Below are positions 27,239 to 37,335 of a DNA stretch of 64,000 nt, piece by piece. The translations under genes and the position numbers were made by a program. The stretch spans positions 62,001 through 126,000 of the forward strand of contig NZ_JAHTBN010000006.1 of assembly GCF_019166065.1 (NCBI RefSeq), given 5' to 3'. Position 1 is the first letter of the stretch. Every line of letters starts with the position of its first letter. The notes below the pieces were generated by a model, which had not been told where the DNA came from, ran no database searches, and saw nothing but the letters and a program-made list of their open reading frames with translations. Origin of the DNA: Candidimonas humi. Its GTDB lineage: Bacteria > Pseudomonadota > Gammaproteobacteria > Burkholderiales > Burkholderiaceae_B.

Positions 27239-28963
27239 ATGGCTGCCAACACCCCTGCCCCGCGGGCACAAGGCCACGCTGTTTCCAGTCGCCCACGGGG
27301 GCGCTTCTCTCTTAGGGTGTGGTTGCCCCTGTTGTTCATACTGGCCTGCCTGGGCTACCCACTGCTACTGCTGATTACCAGTGCGTTCAATGTGGGTGAC
27401 CCGCAGGCCCTTCCTGCGGTCGAGTATGGCCTGGCGAATTTCGCCGAACTGGGCAAGCACCTCGACTGGATCGGCAATACCCTGCTGGTATCGTCGCTGG
27501 CTACAGTGCTGGCCACCGCCATTGCAATCATACTGGCGTGGATACTGTATCGGACCACAGTCCCGGGACAGCGCGTCTTCGAAGTCCTTATTTCCATTCC
27601 GTATCCGCTAGGGCCGCTGGTGGGTGCATTGGCATGGAGCGCGCTGGCCTCGCCGGGCGACGGGATACTGAACCGTATTTACATGAGTGTCACTGGCGCC
27701 ACGGGACCATTGCTCAACATTTATACGGTTCCGGGCATTATTTTTGTCATGGCCATCTTCGAGGCGCCGGTGGCGGTTCTCATGATCGGAGCGGCCATGC
27801 AGCGCATGGACTCGTCGCTGGAGGAGTCTTCTGCCATTTTCGGTGCAGGCAAGCTCCACACCGCATTGCACATCACGCTGCCCTTGCTGCTGCCGGCCGT
27901 CCTGAGCGCGGCGCTGTTTCTCTTCACCTCGATGATGGGCGCGTTCGCGATCCCCACCATGCTGGGAACCAATGCCCGTTTCTATGTGGCGACCACGGCC
28001 ATCTATGTGATGTTCCAGAGTTACCCGCCGAACTATCCATTGGCGGCGGCCATAGGTGTGGTGCTGATTGCGATTGCCGCTCTAAGCGTATGGCTGTATA
28101 CGCGGGCGGTCAAATCCCGGTCGTTCGCGGTTGTCAGCGGCAAGACCTATCGTTCACGCCGACTCAATATGCGCGGCTGGACGCCCGTGCTTTTCGGCAT
28201 CGAGTGTCTTTACGTGTTGGTCGCGCTAGTGTTGCCTATCGGGGTTCTGGTATTGGCGTCCCTGCAGAACAGCGGCGATATCACACTTATCCCCTCGCAC
28301 TGGACGCTCAGCAACTTCCATTATGTGCTGATCGATTTCCCGACCACGCAGCAGGCCATCGGCAACAGCCTGCTGCTGGGGGTGGGGACGGGCACCATAG
28401 GGGTTGCCCTTGCCACAGTTATCGCCTGGACGGTCTATCGCTCAAACAGCACAGGGCGGCATCTGCTCGAACAGGTGACGATGCTGCCGCAAGCATTTCC
28501 ACGGCTGATTTTCGCCTTTGGCTTCCTGTGGATGGTGCTTTCCCTGCCAGTGTCGCTGTACGGAACACTGTGGGCTGTGCTGCTGGCCTACATCATAGTA
28601 TTTCTGCCGCTGGCATATCGAGGCATGAGCGGGGTCATCGTACAGATTGACCGCTCCCTGGAAGAGGCTGCCCGGGTGGAAGGCGCAGGCTGGTCCAGAA
28701 TGATGCGCACCGTTACGGTGCCGTTGCTCAAGAGCGGAATCGTTGCGAATTGGGCACTGCTTTTCATGATTTCGGTGCGCGAGGTCAGTGCCTCGCTGTT
28801 CCTGTCTGGTCCGGGAACACAGGTGCTGGGTCCGGCGATTTTCAGTTTCTGGGATTCAGGCGGATTGCCGAAAGTGAGCGCGCTGGTCGTGGTGCAGGCG
28901 GCCATCATTATGGTCTGCCTGATCGTCGTACGCCGCATTACCCGGGACAAAGTACAAAGCTGA
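27239..28963 (+). CDS. ABC importer permease, fused double domain
   Basis: 574 residues with about twelve membrane segments, made of two fused permease halves as in FbpB/ThiP/AfuB. Each half contains an EAA-type loop that docks the ATPase: EESSAIFGAGKLHTALHITL in the first and EEAARVEGAGWSRMMRTVTV in the second. It starts 7 bp after the binding-protein stop and is followed 33 bp later by the ATPase. It forms the inner-membrane channel of the importer. The fusion means that a single polypeptide provides both halves of the transmembrane domain. Confidence 0.93.
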   Translation: MAANTPAPRAQGHAVSSRPRGRFSLRVWLPLLFILACLGYPLLLLITSAFNVGDPQALPAVEYGLANFAELGKHLDWIGNTLLVSSLATVLATAIAIILAWILYRTTVPGQRVFEVLISIPYPLGPLVGALAWSALASPGDGILNRIYMSVTGATGPLLNIYTVPGIIFVMAIFEAPVAVLMIGAAMQRMDSSLEESSAIFGAGKLHTALHITLPLLLPAVLSAALFLFTSMMGAFAIPTMLGTNARFYVATTAIYVMFQSYPPNYPLAAAIGVVLIAIAALSVWLYTRAVKSRSFAVVSGKTYRSRRLNMRGWTPVLFGIECLYVLVALVLPIGVLVLASLQNSGDITLIPSHWTLSNFHYVLIDFPTTQQAIGNSLLLGVGTGTIGVALATVIAWTVYRSNSTGRHLLEQVTMLPQAFPRLIFAFGFLWMVLSLPVSLYGTLWAVLLAYIIVFLPLAYRGMSGVIVQIDRSLEEAARVEGAGWSRMMRTVTVPLLKSGIVANWALLFMISVREVSASLFLSGPGTQVLGPAIFSFWDSGGLPKVSALVVVQAAIIMVCLIVVRRITRDKVQS

Positions 28964-28996
28964 TCTTCGTGTCGCGCGGATCCGAGAGGAATAACG

Positions 28997-30106
28997 ATGG
29001 GTGATATAACACCGTATATTGAAGTGCGCAATCTGACGGTCGCTTATGGCGACAAAGTAGTGGTTCATGGGATTTCGTTCAGTGTGGCGCCGGGAGAGCA
29101 TCTGTCGCTGCTTGGGCCTTCCGGCTGCGGGAAATCCACGACGCTGCGTTGCATTGCAGGCCTGGAGACACCCACCGAGGGCGAAATCGTGATCGACTCG
29201 CGAGTGGTTTTCTCATCAGAGCGGGGCATCAACATCCCGACCGAAAAGCGCAATCTGTCTATGGTGTTCCAGTCGTACGCGATCTGGCCGCATATGACGG
29301 TATTCGACAATGTCGCTTATGGCCTGCGCACTCGCAAGCAGCGCGACGTGGATATCGACGCTCAGGTCATGTCTGCGCTCGAAATGGTCGGAATGAAGGA
29401 TCTGGCCTCGCGCCCCGCCACCGATCTCAGCGGCGGCCAACAGCAGCGCGTCGCGCTCGCGCGAAGCTATGCGTGTCGTCCGAAGGTTATTCTGCTCGAT
29501 GAACCACTCTCGAACCTGGATGCCAGGCTGCGCACACGCATGCGTGAAGAAATGAAAGAGCTGCAGCAGCAGTTCGCGGCGAGCACGCTGTATGTCACGC
29601 ACGATCAGGAAGAGGCGATGGCCATGTCGAACCGCGTGATCGTGATGCGCGAGGGCCATATCGAGCAGGAAGGCCCGCCGCTCGAGATCTACAACCAGCC
29701 GCGCAGCCGCTTCGTGGCCGACTTTATTGGCGCGGCCAACATCATCACCGGAAAGCTGGCTGATTCTTCATCCGCCCGCCCGGTTCTCGATGTGGGTGGC
29801 GGCATTCTATTGTCTTGCGCTCCCCGAGACTCCATGCCCGAACCGGGCCCCGATGGCAAGCATACCGTTGCCGTGCGTTCGGTCTACGCCGAGCTGAGCA
29901 CCCAGCCAACGCCTGCGGCTCAGAACCAGTGGCCGGCAACGATCGAACAGCGCATCCTTCTCGGCGATATCGTTACATACTTTATACGCTGGCCTGGCGG
30001 CCTCATCCGTGTACACGGATTCCCGGGGGCGCTGCTGGAAGAGAAGGCTTCGGTGTTTCTGACCATACCGCCGGAACGGGCAATACTCGTAGACGGAAAT
30101 GTCTGA
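28997..30106 (+). CDS. ABC importer ATPase (FbpC/PotA type)
   Basis: 369 residues. Walker A LLGPSGCGKSTTLRC, signature LSGGQQQRVALARSYA, Walker B VILLDEPLSNLDAR and switch histidine YVTHDQEEAMA are all intact. A C-terminal TOBE-like extension (about 240-369) with LDVGGGILLSCA and LGDIVTYFIRWPGG may sense substrate or regulators. It powers the upstream permease. AGAGGA lies shortly before the ATG. It is the last gene of the operon, and no obvious T-rich terminator follows directly. Confidence 0.94.
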   Translation: MGDITPYIEVRNLTVAYGDKVVVHGISFSVAPGEHLSLLGPSGCGKSTTLRCIAGLETPTEGEIVIDSRVVFSSERGINIPTEKRNLSMVFQSYAIWPHMTVFDNVAYGLRTRKQRDVDIDAQVMSALEMVGMKDLASRPATDLSGGQQQRVALARSYACRPKVILLDEPLSNLDARLRTRMREEMKELQQQFAASTLYVTHDQEEAMAMSNRVIVMREGHIEQEGPPLEIYNQPRSRFVADFIGAANIITGKLADSSSARPVLDVGGGILLSCAPRDSMPEPGPDGKHTVAVRSVYAELSTQPTPAAQNQWPATIEQRILLGDIVTYFIRWPGGLIRVHGFPGALLEEKASVFLTIPPERAILVDGNV

Positions 30107-30460
30107 ACGGCGTATCAAGGCTTGTAGCGAGTCCACGAGCGACAAGAATGCCTCCCCTCGTCTACAGGCGAGGCGCCGCGCGCGGCCGGACTGCTTGTCT
30201 TGCGAACAAGAACAACGCAACATGCGGGCGCGGGGGCATTCTTGTGAACGCGCGATAGTCCAACAGGACTAGTCCGTCGCAGGCTCTTCTTGTGATTCGA
30301 CGCCTGAACGACTTCTTTCTTTGTCCTTCTCCAGAATCGTTCAAGCTACGCAGCCTGTGTGGCTGCAAATTGCCGCGCTGAATGTCGTATAGCCAGGCCC
30401 ATAAAAATTGACAGCGCAGCCCGGCAGCACAGTCCAAATGTAACAAATCTTTCCGCCCCA
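30107..30460. other. hairpin-rich intergenic region without a gene
   Basis: No credible ORF. In order: perfect 11-bp arms ACAAGAATGCC (30142-30152) and GGCATTCTTGT (30235-30245) enclosing three small hairpins; a 10-bp palindrome GGACTAGTCC (30266-30275); a stem TGAACGA(c)TTCT (30305-30316) with AGAATCGTTCA (30333-30343) and a pyrimidine-rich loop; and GCAGCC-tgtgt-GGCTGC (30350-30366). This is much more structure than the other gaps in the window. It could be a terminator array, a structured RNA, or an RNA-processing element. Confidence 0.5.
30142..30245. repeat. 104-bp element bounded by perfect 11-bp inverted repeats
   Basis: The arms ACAAGAATGCC / GGCATTCTTGT can extend inward by a few pairs. 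The interior can fold as CCTCG-CGAGG (30156-30160 with 30169-30173), GCCG-CGGC (30175-30178 with 30183-30186) and CTTGT-ACAAG (30194-30198 with 30206-30210), giving a closed multi-branched shape. No transposase or target duplication is visible. Confidence 0.5.
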
Positions 30461-30515
30461 CTTGAACAAAACGCCTCCGCCCCTATAATTAGCACTCGAA
30501 GGGGATGAGTGCTAA
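30461..30515 (+). promoter_or_regulatory. groESL promoter with CIRCE operator
   Basis: A perfect CIRCE element: TTAGCACTC (30489-30497), 9-bp spacer, GAGTGCTAA (30507-30515), the binding site of the HrcA repressor. The -35 TTGAAC (30462-30467) and -10 TATAAT (30484-30489, 16-bp spacing) end where CIRCE begins. The same bases also read CTTGAAC ... CCCCTATA, close to a heat-shock sigma-32 promoter. Negative HrcA and positive sigma-32 control may thus be superimposed. Confidence 0.92.
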
Positions 30516-30574
30516 CAGTCACGTACCCCTCGTTCCTATCCAGTTTCCAATATCTATTCAACAGGAGTTCCTCC

Positions 30575-30862
30575 ATGGCACTGCGTCCTTTGCACGATCG
30601 CGTGATCGTCAAGCGTTTGGACAACGAGCGCACCACCGCGTCGGGCATCGTGATTCCCGATAGCGCCGCCGAAAAGCCCGATCAAGGCGAAGTCGTCTCT
30701 GTCGGCCCCGGCAAGAAGACCGAAGACGGCAAAGTGCTGCCGGTCGACGTGAAAGCTGGCGACAAGGTCCTGTTCGGCAAGTACGCCGGCCAGGCCGTGA
30801 AAGTGGACGGCGAAGAACTGCTGGTCATCCGCGAAGAAGAAATTCTCGCCGTCATCCAGTAA
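30575..30862 (+). CDS. groES: co-chaperonin GroES
   Basis: 95 residues, the seven-fold cap of the GroEL chamber. [19 protein letters not shown] at the N-terminus, then the mobile-loop region ([20 protein letters not shown], read as parts) and the [11 protein letters not shown]-type strand near the end identify it. AGGAG lies 6-7 bases before the ATG at 30575; the upstream in-frame ATG at 30509 lies inside CIRCE. It forms an operon with groEL, 29 bp downstream, under HrcA control. Confidence 0.97.
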   Translation: MALRPLHDRVIVKRLDNERTTASGIVIPDSAAEKPDQGEVVSVGPGKKTEDGKVLPVDVKAGDKVLFGKYAGQAVKVDGEELLVIREEEILAVIQ

Positions 30863-30888
30863 TTACACGAATCAAGCAAGGAATCTGA

Positions 30889-32532
<1,644 letters not shown>

Positions 32533-32581
32533 TACCTGCCTGCCGCGCCGGCCCGACGGCCGGTGCAGCACCCATCCAGGA

Positions 32582-32610
32582 AAATCCCGGCCTCGCGCCG
32601 GGATTTTTTT
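32582..32610 (+). terminator. intrinsic terminator after groEL
   Basis: AAATCCCGGC (32582-32591) pairs with GCCGGGATTT (32597-32606) around a CTCGC loop, and the stem runs straight into seven T residues. It lies 49 bp after the groEL stop. Confidence 0.93.
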
Positions 32611-32749
32611 GCCTGCCCGCGACGCCGGCATATGGCGCCGGCATTTTCCCCCGGGCATGATGTACCATGCCGCAAGACGCGAACGATACCTAAGTAATAC
32701 GCAAGCGAAGCGGCAAGATCTCGAAGCCTGCGGAGAGCGACACACCAGC

Positions 32750-33133
32750 ATGAGCACACATTCCCCCTACAAGAGCCGCGGCGGCTTCGGCCGGCTGTTC
32801 AATGCCCTGAGCTATTCGGCCAAGGGCCTGCGGGCTGCGTTCCAGCACGAAGCCGCGTTTCGCCAGGAACTGCTGCTGGCTGTAGTGCTGGTACCGGCGG
32901 CGTTCTGGGTGGGGCGCGATGCGCTGCAGGTGCTGCTGCTGATAGGCACGGTGGTCTTCGTGCTGGTCGTGGAGCTGTTGAATTCCGCGCTGGAAGCGGT
33001 GGCCGATTCGGTGACGCTGGAACACCACCCGCTGATCGGGCGCGCCAAGGACCTGGGCAGCGCGGCTGTGCTGCTGGCGCTGCTGTTCGGGGCCGCGGTC
33101 TGGCTGGCTTGCCTGTATCTGCGCTTCTTTTAG
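32750..33133 (+). CDS. dgkA: diacylglycerol kinase
   Basis: 127 residues, a small integral membrane kinase that recycles diacylglycerol to phosphatidic acid. Three membrane segments are visible (about 41-56, 61-80, 100-125). The catalytic signature VVELLNSALEAVADSV matches the family E-x-x-N-[ST]-A-[LI]-E. It begins at ATG 32750; longer in-frame starts overlap the groEL terminator. It stands alone between groESL and pyrF. Confidence 0.93.
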   Translation: MSTHSPYKSRGGFGRLFNALSYSAKGLRAAFQHEAAFRQELLLAVVLVPAAFWVGRDALQVLLLIGTVVFVLVVELLNSALEAVADSVTLEHHPLIGRAKDLGSAAVLLALLFGAAVWLACLYLRFF

Positions 33134-33330
33134 CCGCGACACGGGCCGCCGCCTGTCCGAAGGCCAGGCCCTGCCGGGCGGCGCCGACAAGCATGCGCCC
33201 AAACCCAAGTAAACTATAGCCCGCACGGTTACAGTGCTTGCACGGATGCCGCCGGCTGCGCTGGAACCCTCGGTTTCACCCCATTCACCAAGCCTGGCGG
33301 CCCGTTTGCCGCATCCTCGCACAACCACCC

Positions 33331-34146
33331 ATGAGCTTCATTGCCAAACTCGACCAGTCCTGGACCGACACGAATTCCCTGCTGATGGTGGGGCTGGACC
33401 CGGACCCCAAGCGCATGCCTGCCGAGCTGCAGGGGCGCGGCGACGCGGTCTACGAGTTCTGCAAGGCCATCGTGGATGCCACGGCGCCGTACGCCTGTGG
33501 CATCAAGCCACAGATCGCCTATTTCTCGGCGCAGCGCGCCGAAGACCAGCTCGAGGCACTATGCCGCTATGTGCACTCGGCCTACCCCGGCCTGCCCATC
33601 GTGCTCGACGCCAAGCGCGGCGATATAGGATCCACGGCCGGGCAATACGCCCGCGAGGCCTTCGAGCGCTATGACGCCGATGCCGTCACGGTCAGCCCCT
33701 ACATGGGCTTCGACACGGTCCAGCCCTATCTGGAATGGAAGGACCGCGGCGTCATCATCCTGTGCCGCACCTCGAACCCGGGCGGCTCGGACCTGCAATT
33801 CATCGAGTCGGCCGACGGCACGCCGCTGTATCTGCATGTGGCCGGCCTGGTGGCCGAGCGCTGGAATACCACGGGCCAATGCGCCCTGGTGGTGGGCGCT
33901 ACGTTCCCGGAAGAAATCGCGCGTGTCAGGCAGCGGGTGGGCGACATGCCCCTGCTGGTGCCGGGCATAGGTGCGCAAGGCGGCGATATTCCGGCCACGG
34001 TCCAAGCCGGGCGCGACAGCCGCGGCAGGGGGATGATGATCAATTCCTCGCGCGCGATTCTGTATGCGGGCAGCGGCGACGACTGGCGCGTTGCGGCTGC
34101 GGCCGCGGCCCGGGCCACGCGCGACGCAATCAACGCTGCGCGATGA
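33331..34146 (+). CDS. pyrF: orotidine 5'-phosphate decarboxylase (type 2)
   Basis: 271 residues, the longer bacterial type of OMP decarboxylase, making UMP in the last step of pyrimidine synthesis. The active-site segment [13 protein letters not shown] supplies the Asp-Lys-x-x-Asp group (Asp93, Lys95, Asp98), and [13 protein letters not shown] is the N-terminal substrate loop. The start ATG 33331 opens the conserved MSFIAKL. Its end overlaps the convergent cinA/pncC gene by 17 bp. Confidence 0.96.
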   Translation: MSFIAKLDQSWTDTNSLLMVGLDPDPKRMPAELQGRGDAVYEFCKAIVDATAPYACGIKPQIAYFSAQRAEDQLEALCRYVHSAYPGLPIVLDAKRGDIGSTAGQYAREAFERYDADAVTVSPYMGFDTVQPYLEWKDRGVIILCRTSNPGGSDLQFIESADGTPLYLHVAGLVAERWNTTGQCALVVGATFPEEIARVRQRVGDMPLLVPGIGAQGGDIPATVQAGRDSRGRGMMINSSRAILYAGSGDDWRVAAAAAARATRDAINAAR

Positions 34147-34636
34147 ACTCCAGCGCGGTGCGCAGCGCGTAATCGACAGCCGAACGCCGCACCTCGCCGC
34201 GCCCCCCTTCGAAGATCTTTACCGCGGCACGCGTGACGATGCCGTCGGCCGCGCGCCGGGCGAAACCGAAGCACACCATGCCTACGGGCTTGCCCGGGGT
34301 CGCGCCGCCGGGCCCGGCAATGCCGGTGGTGGAGATGGCGAATTGGGCGTCGCGCACTTCGGCCAGCACGCCCGCGGCCATTTCCATGGCGGTTTCTTCG
34401 CTGACCGCGCCGAAGCGTTCCAGCGTGTCGGCGCTGACCCGCAAATGCTGCATCTTGGCGGCATTGCTGTAGGTGACGAAGCCCCGCTCGAACCAGACGC
34501 TGGACCCTGGCAGTTCGGTCAGGGCAGCGCTCAGCAGGCCGCCGGTGCAGGATTCGGCACAGGCCAGCATCCAGCCGCGCTCGGTCAGCAGGCCGCCGAG
34601 ATCGCGCAGCAGGGCCTCGGGTTCGTTCAGGCTCAT
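34130..34636 (-). CDS. pncC: nicotinamide-nucleotide amidohydrolase (CinA C-terminal domain, PncC)
   Basis: 168 residues, a stand-alone CinA C-terminal domain that deamidates NMN to NaMN in pyridine nucleotide recycling. [21 protein letters not shown] is the N-terminal family motif (quoted in part: [15 protein letters not shown]), with [19 protein letters not shown] later. There is no N-terminal MoCF domain. The start ATG overlaps the pgpA stop in an ATGA quartet at 34633-34636, so the two are translationally coupled. Confidence 0.93.
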   Translation of the reverse strand: MSLNEPEALLRDLGGLLTERGWMLACAESCTGGLLSAALTELPGSSVWFERGFVTYSNAAKMQHLRVSADTLERFGAVSEETAMEMAAGVLAEVRDAQFAISTTGIAGPGGATPGKPVGMVCFGFARRAADGIVTRAAVKIFEGGRGEVRRSAVDYALRTALEFIAQR

Positions 34637-35184
34637 AGTAGTAGCAACTCCAGTCGGACCAGGATGGCCATCACCAACAGCGCATAGGCCGCGGCGACGA
34701 TGTCGTCCCACATCACGCCGAAGCCGTTCTTGAAGTGACGGTCGAAAAAACCGATGGGTGGGGGCTTGACGATGTCGAAGGCGCGAAAAAGGATGAAGGC
34801 GGTCAGCTGCGCGCCCCAACTGCCCGGGGTCAGCCACAGCACCAGCCAGAAGGCGGTGATTTCGTCCCAGACCATGCCGGAATGGTCCGGCGCGCCCAGT
34901 TCCTTGCCCACGCGATGGCAGCACCAGCAGCCGTAGGCAAAGGCCAGGACCAGCACGGCGGCGACCGCCGCGTCGGGCAGCCGCCCCACGACCAGCACCC
35001 ACAACACCCATGCCGCCAGGGTGCCCCACGTGCCGGGAGCGGGCCGCAGCAGGCCGCTGCCGAAGCCGAACGCCACGACGCGCGCCGGCTCGTGCCACAA
35101 CCAGGCGAACGAAGGCTCGAGCGTGCGCGCGCCGCCCGATTCGGGCTGGGGGCTGGACATAGGAGGCTGCTTGGGATCGTGCAT
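34633..35184 (-). CDS. pgpA: phosphatidylglycerophosphatase A
   Basis: 183 residues, inner-membrane phosphatase making phosphatidylglycerol from PGP. GFGSGLLRPAPGTWGTLAAW and the acidic motif MVWDEITAFWLVLW are hallmarks of PgpA. Several membrane helices lie between about 50 and 180. It is downstream of thiL by 46 bp and coupled to pncC by a 4-bp overlap. The start is either Met1 or Met9 (35160); neither has a clear ribosome site. Confidence 0.95.
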   Translation of the reverse strand: MHDPKQPPMSSPQPESGGARTLEPSFAWLWHEPARVVAFGFGSGLLRPAPGTWGTLAAWVLWVLVVGRLPDAAVAAVLVLAFAYGCWCCHRVGKELGAPDHSGMVWDEITAFWLVLWLTPGSWGAQLTAFILFRAFDIVKPPPIGFFDRHFKNGFGVMWDDIVAAAYALLVMAILVRLELLLL

Positions 35185-35230
35185 GTAGCGTGTAGTGTAA
35201 CGGCTCGGGCAGCGGCCCGTGCAAGAGAAT

Positions 35231-36193
35231 TCAGTTGAAATGATCGAAGCCCGCTGGCAGCGGCGCTATGGGCCGGCCGCCCTCGTCCAGCACCTGCAGC
35301 GCGCCCGGCCCCGCGGTGATGCAGCCGATGCGCGAAACCCGCGAACCGCAACGGCGTGCCAGCGCCAGGATCTCGTCGCGCCTGGCCGCAGCGGCGGTAA
35401 AGCATAACTGGTATACGTCGCCGCCGCCCAAAACGGCTTGCCGCTGCAGCGCCTGCGGCAGCCCGGCCAGCGCCTCGGCCACCGGCAAGGACGCATAGTC
35501 GAGCTGCGCGCCGCAGGCGCTGGCCTTCAGGATGTGGCCCAGATCTTGTAGCAACCCATCCGAAATGTCCAGGGCGGCATGGGCCACGCCGGCCAGGGCG
35601 GCGCCCAGCTCCAGCGGCGGTTCGGGGCGTTCCAGCGCGGCTCGGGTAGCGGCCAGTAGTTGAGGATCGGGCGGCAATTCGCCCGCCAGCAATCGCAGCG
35701 CGATGTCCGCGGCGCCGAGCGTGCCCGAGACCCAGATATCATCGCCCTCGCGCGCCGCATCGCGGCGCAGCGCCTGGCCGACCGGAACGTGGCCCAGCAC
35801 CGTCACGCTGATGACGATACACGAGGGACTGCGCGTGGTATCGCCGCCCACCAGCGGGCAGCCCGCGGCATCGGCCAAGGCATAGTAGCCGTCGGCAAAG
35901 GCCTCGAGCCAATCGGGCCGCAGCTCGGGCAGCGACAGGCCCAGCAGGCAGGCGACGGGCCTTGCCCCCATGGCGGCCAGATCCGAAAGATTGACGGCCA
36001 GGGCCTTGTGGCCCAGCGCACGCGGCTCGGCGTTGGAGAAGAAATGCCGCCCTTCGATCAGCAGATCGGTACTGGCGGCAAGCTCCATGCCCGGGGCGGG
36101 CGGCATCAAGGCGCAATCGTCGCCCACTCCGAGGTACGCAGCAGGCGCGGGCCGGGAAAAATAGCGCGCGATGAGATCGAATTCGTTGGTCAA
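35231..36193 (-). CDS. thiL: thiamine-monophosphate kinase
   Basis: 320 residues, phosphorylating thiamine monophosphate to the pyrophosphate cofactor. EFDLIARYFSRP opens the protein; LGVGDDCALMPP and CPLVGGDTTRSP are the ATP/Mg-binding motifs and ALDISDGLLQDLGHI the substrate region. I place the start at the TTG at 36193 (first residues M-T-N-E-F-D-L-I), with GAGGG just upstream, because further in-frame codons upstream give only arginine-rich readthrough and no better start. It follows nusB after 145 bp. Confidence 0.93.
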   Translation of the reverse strand: MTNEFDLIARYFSRPAPAAYLGVGDDCALMPPAPGMELAASTDLLIEGRHFFSNAEPRALGHKALAVNLSDLAAMGARPVACLLGLSLPELRPDWLEAFADGYYALADAAGCPLVGGDTTRSPSCIVISVTVLGHVPVGQALRRDAAREGDDIWVSGTLGAADIALRLLAGELPPDPQLLAATRAALERPEPPLELGAALAGVAHAALDISDGLLQDLGHILKASACGAQLDYASLPVAEALAGLPQALQRQAVLGGGDVYQLCFTAAAARRDEILALARRCGSRVSRIGCITAGPGALQVLDEGGRPIAPLPAGFDHFN

Positions 36194-36287
36194 GGCACCC
36201 TCATGCGTAGCCTGCGCGAGCCGGCCGGACCGCCGGCGCCTGGCCTGTCGATGTCCGCGGAACCAGGCCCGCTGGATTGCACGCGCC

Positions 36288-36309
36288 GCGACAGGCGCGA
36301 GCCTGTCGC
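36288..36309. repeat. perfect hairpin with GNRA-type loop between nusB and thiL
   Basis: GCGACAGGC (36288-36296) and GCCTGTCGC (36301-36309) are perfect 9-bp arms around GCGA. On the + strand the loop is a GNRA tetraloop; on the transcribed minus strand it is TCGC. No T run follows, so it is not a standard terminator. It may stabilise or separate parts of the polycistronic message. Confidence 0.5.
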
Positions 36310-36338
36310 AGAGCCGGCCGGCGGCAGGCCAGGGAAAT

Positions 36339-36866
36339 TCAGCGGCGCGCCGCTGCCTGGACTTCCGTGGCGCGCACATCGGCGGCCATTTTGTCGAGCA
36401 CGCCGTTGACGAACTTGAAGCCGTCGGTGCCGCCATAGGACTTGGCCAATTCCACGGCCTCGTTGATGGCGACCTTGTAAGGCACTTCGATGTGATGCAC
36501 CAGCTCGTAGCTGCCTATGAGCAGGATGCCGTGTTCGATGGGCGAGAGTTCTTCCAGCGGCCGGTCGACATACGGCATGAAGCGCTCGCGCAGGCCGACG
36601 GCCTCGCGCATCACACCATGCAGCAGCGTCTTGAACCAGGCCGCGTCGGCTTCCTGGAATTCTTCGTCGTCACGAATATGGGCATCGATGGCGCCGGCTT
36701 CCTGCGTGCCGTCTTCGCCGCGCAGCAGCCAGGCGTAAATGCCCTGCAAGGCGAATTCGCGCGCCCGGCGGCGGGCGCTGCGCCCGGCCGGCCGGGATGC
36801 GCCCGCGGCGCCCTGAGGCTTATTCTTGCTCGTCAAAATCTTCGTCCTCGTCGTCATCATCGTCAT
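36339..36866 (-). CDS. nusB: transcription antitermination factor NusB
   Basis: About 165-175 residues. NusB binds boxA RNA with NusE in rRNA antitermination. [17 protein letters not shown] and [31 protein letters not shown] (quoted in part: [13 protein letters not shown]) are the family signatures. The N-terminal 35 residues are basic and poorly conserved. The start is uncertain: ATG 36866 or 36857, or the TTG at 36836 which has GAGG 9 bases upstream. In each case it overlaps the 3' end of ribH, by 17 to 47 bp, in a different frame. Confidence 0.93.
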   Translation of the reverse strand: MTMMTTRTKILTSKNKPQGAAGASRPAGRSARRRAREFALQGIYAWLLRGEDGTQEAGAIDAHIRDDEEFQEADAAWFKTLLHGVMREAVGLRERFMPYVDRPLEELSPIEHGILLIGSYELVHHIEVPYKVAINEAVELAKSYGGTDGFKFVNGVLDKMAADVRATEVQAAARR

Positions 36867-37335
36867 CGTCGGTCTCGGGCTCGAGAGCGGCGATCAGATT
36901 GGCCATCTCGACGGCGACGCGGGCGCAATCGCGGCCCTTGCCGGCGGCACGCGCCTGGGCCTGTTCGTCGGTATCGGTGGTCAGCACGCCATTGGCCACC
37001 GGAATACCGGTTTCCAGCGACACGCGGCTGATGGCCGCGCCGCTTTCATTGCTGACGAGTTCGAAATGATAGGTTTCGCCGCGGATGACTGCGCCGAGCG
37101 CTATCAGGGCGTCGAACTCGAAGGTCTCGGCCATTTGCGCCAGCGTCACGCCCAGTTCGAGGGCGCCGGGCACCGAGACGACCATGACGTCGCGCTCGTC
37201 GACCCCAAGTTCGGCAAGCTCGGCGAGGCAGGCTTCGAGTTCGGCCTGGCCGATTTCTTCGTTGAAACGGGCGCGCACGATGCCCAGATGCAGGCCCTCG
37301 CCGTTCAGATCGGGGGACACGGTGTATGGATTCAT
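36820..37335 (-). CDS. ribH: 6,7-dimethyl-8-ribityllumazine synthase with acidic tail
   Basis: 171 residues, condensing 5-amino-6-ribitylaminouracil with dihydroxybutanone phosphate, the next-to-last step of riboflavin synthesis. [24 protein letters not shown] and [16 protein letters not shown] (with the catalytic histidine) are the signatures. The ATG at 37335 has GGAG 8 bases upstream and overlaps the preceding ribB-type gene's stop (ATGA). The last 18 residues are almost all Asp/Glu, absent from most lumazine synthases, and are encoded where nusB overlaps. Confidence 0.96.
   Translation of the reverse strand: MNPYTVSPDLNGEGLHLGIVRARFNEEIGQAELEACLAELAELGVDERDVMVVSVPGALELGVTLAQMAETFEFDALIALGAVIRGETYHFELVSNESGAAISRVSLETGIPVANGVLTTDTDEQAQARAAGKGRDCARVAVEMANLIAALEPETDDDDDDDEDEDFDEQE

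Noticed and set aside
34637-35224. An N-terminal extension of the CinA-domain protein to 364 residues
   Set aside because: The extension is a shifted frame of pgpA, rich in Arg and Gly; the real start is the ATG in the 4-bp overlap with pgpA.
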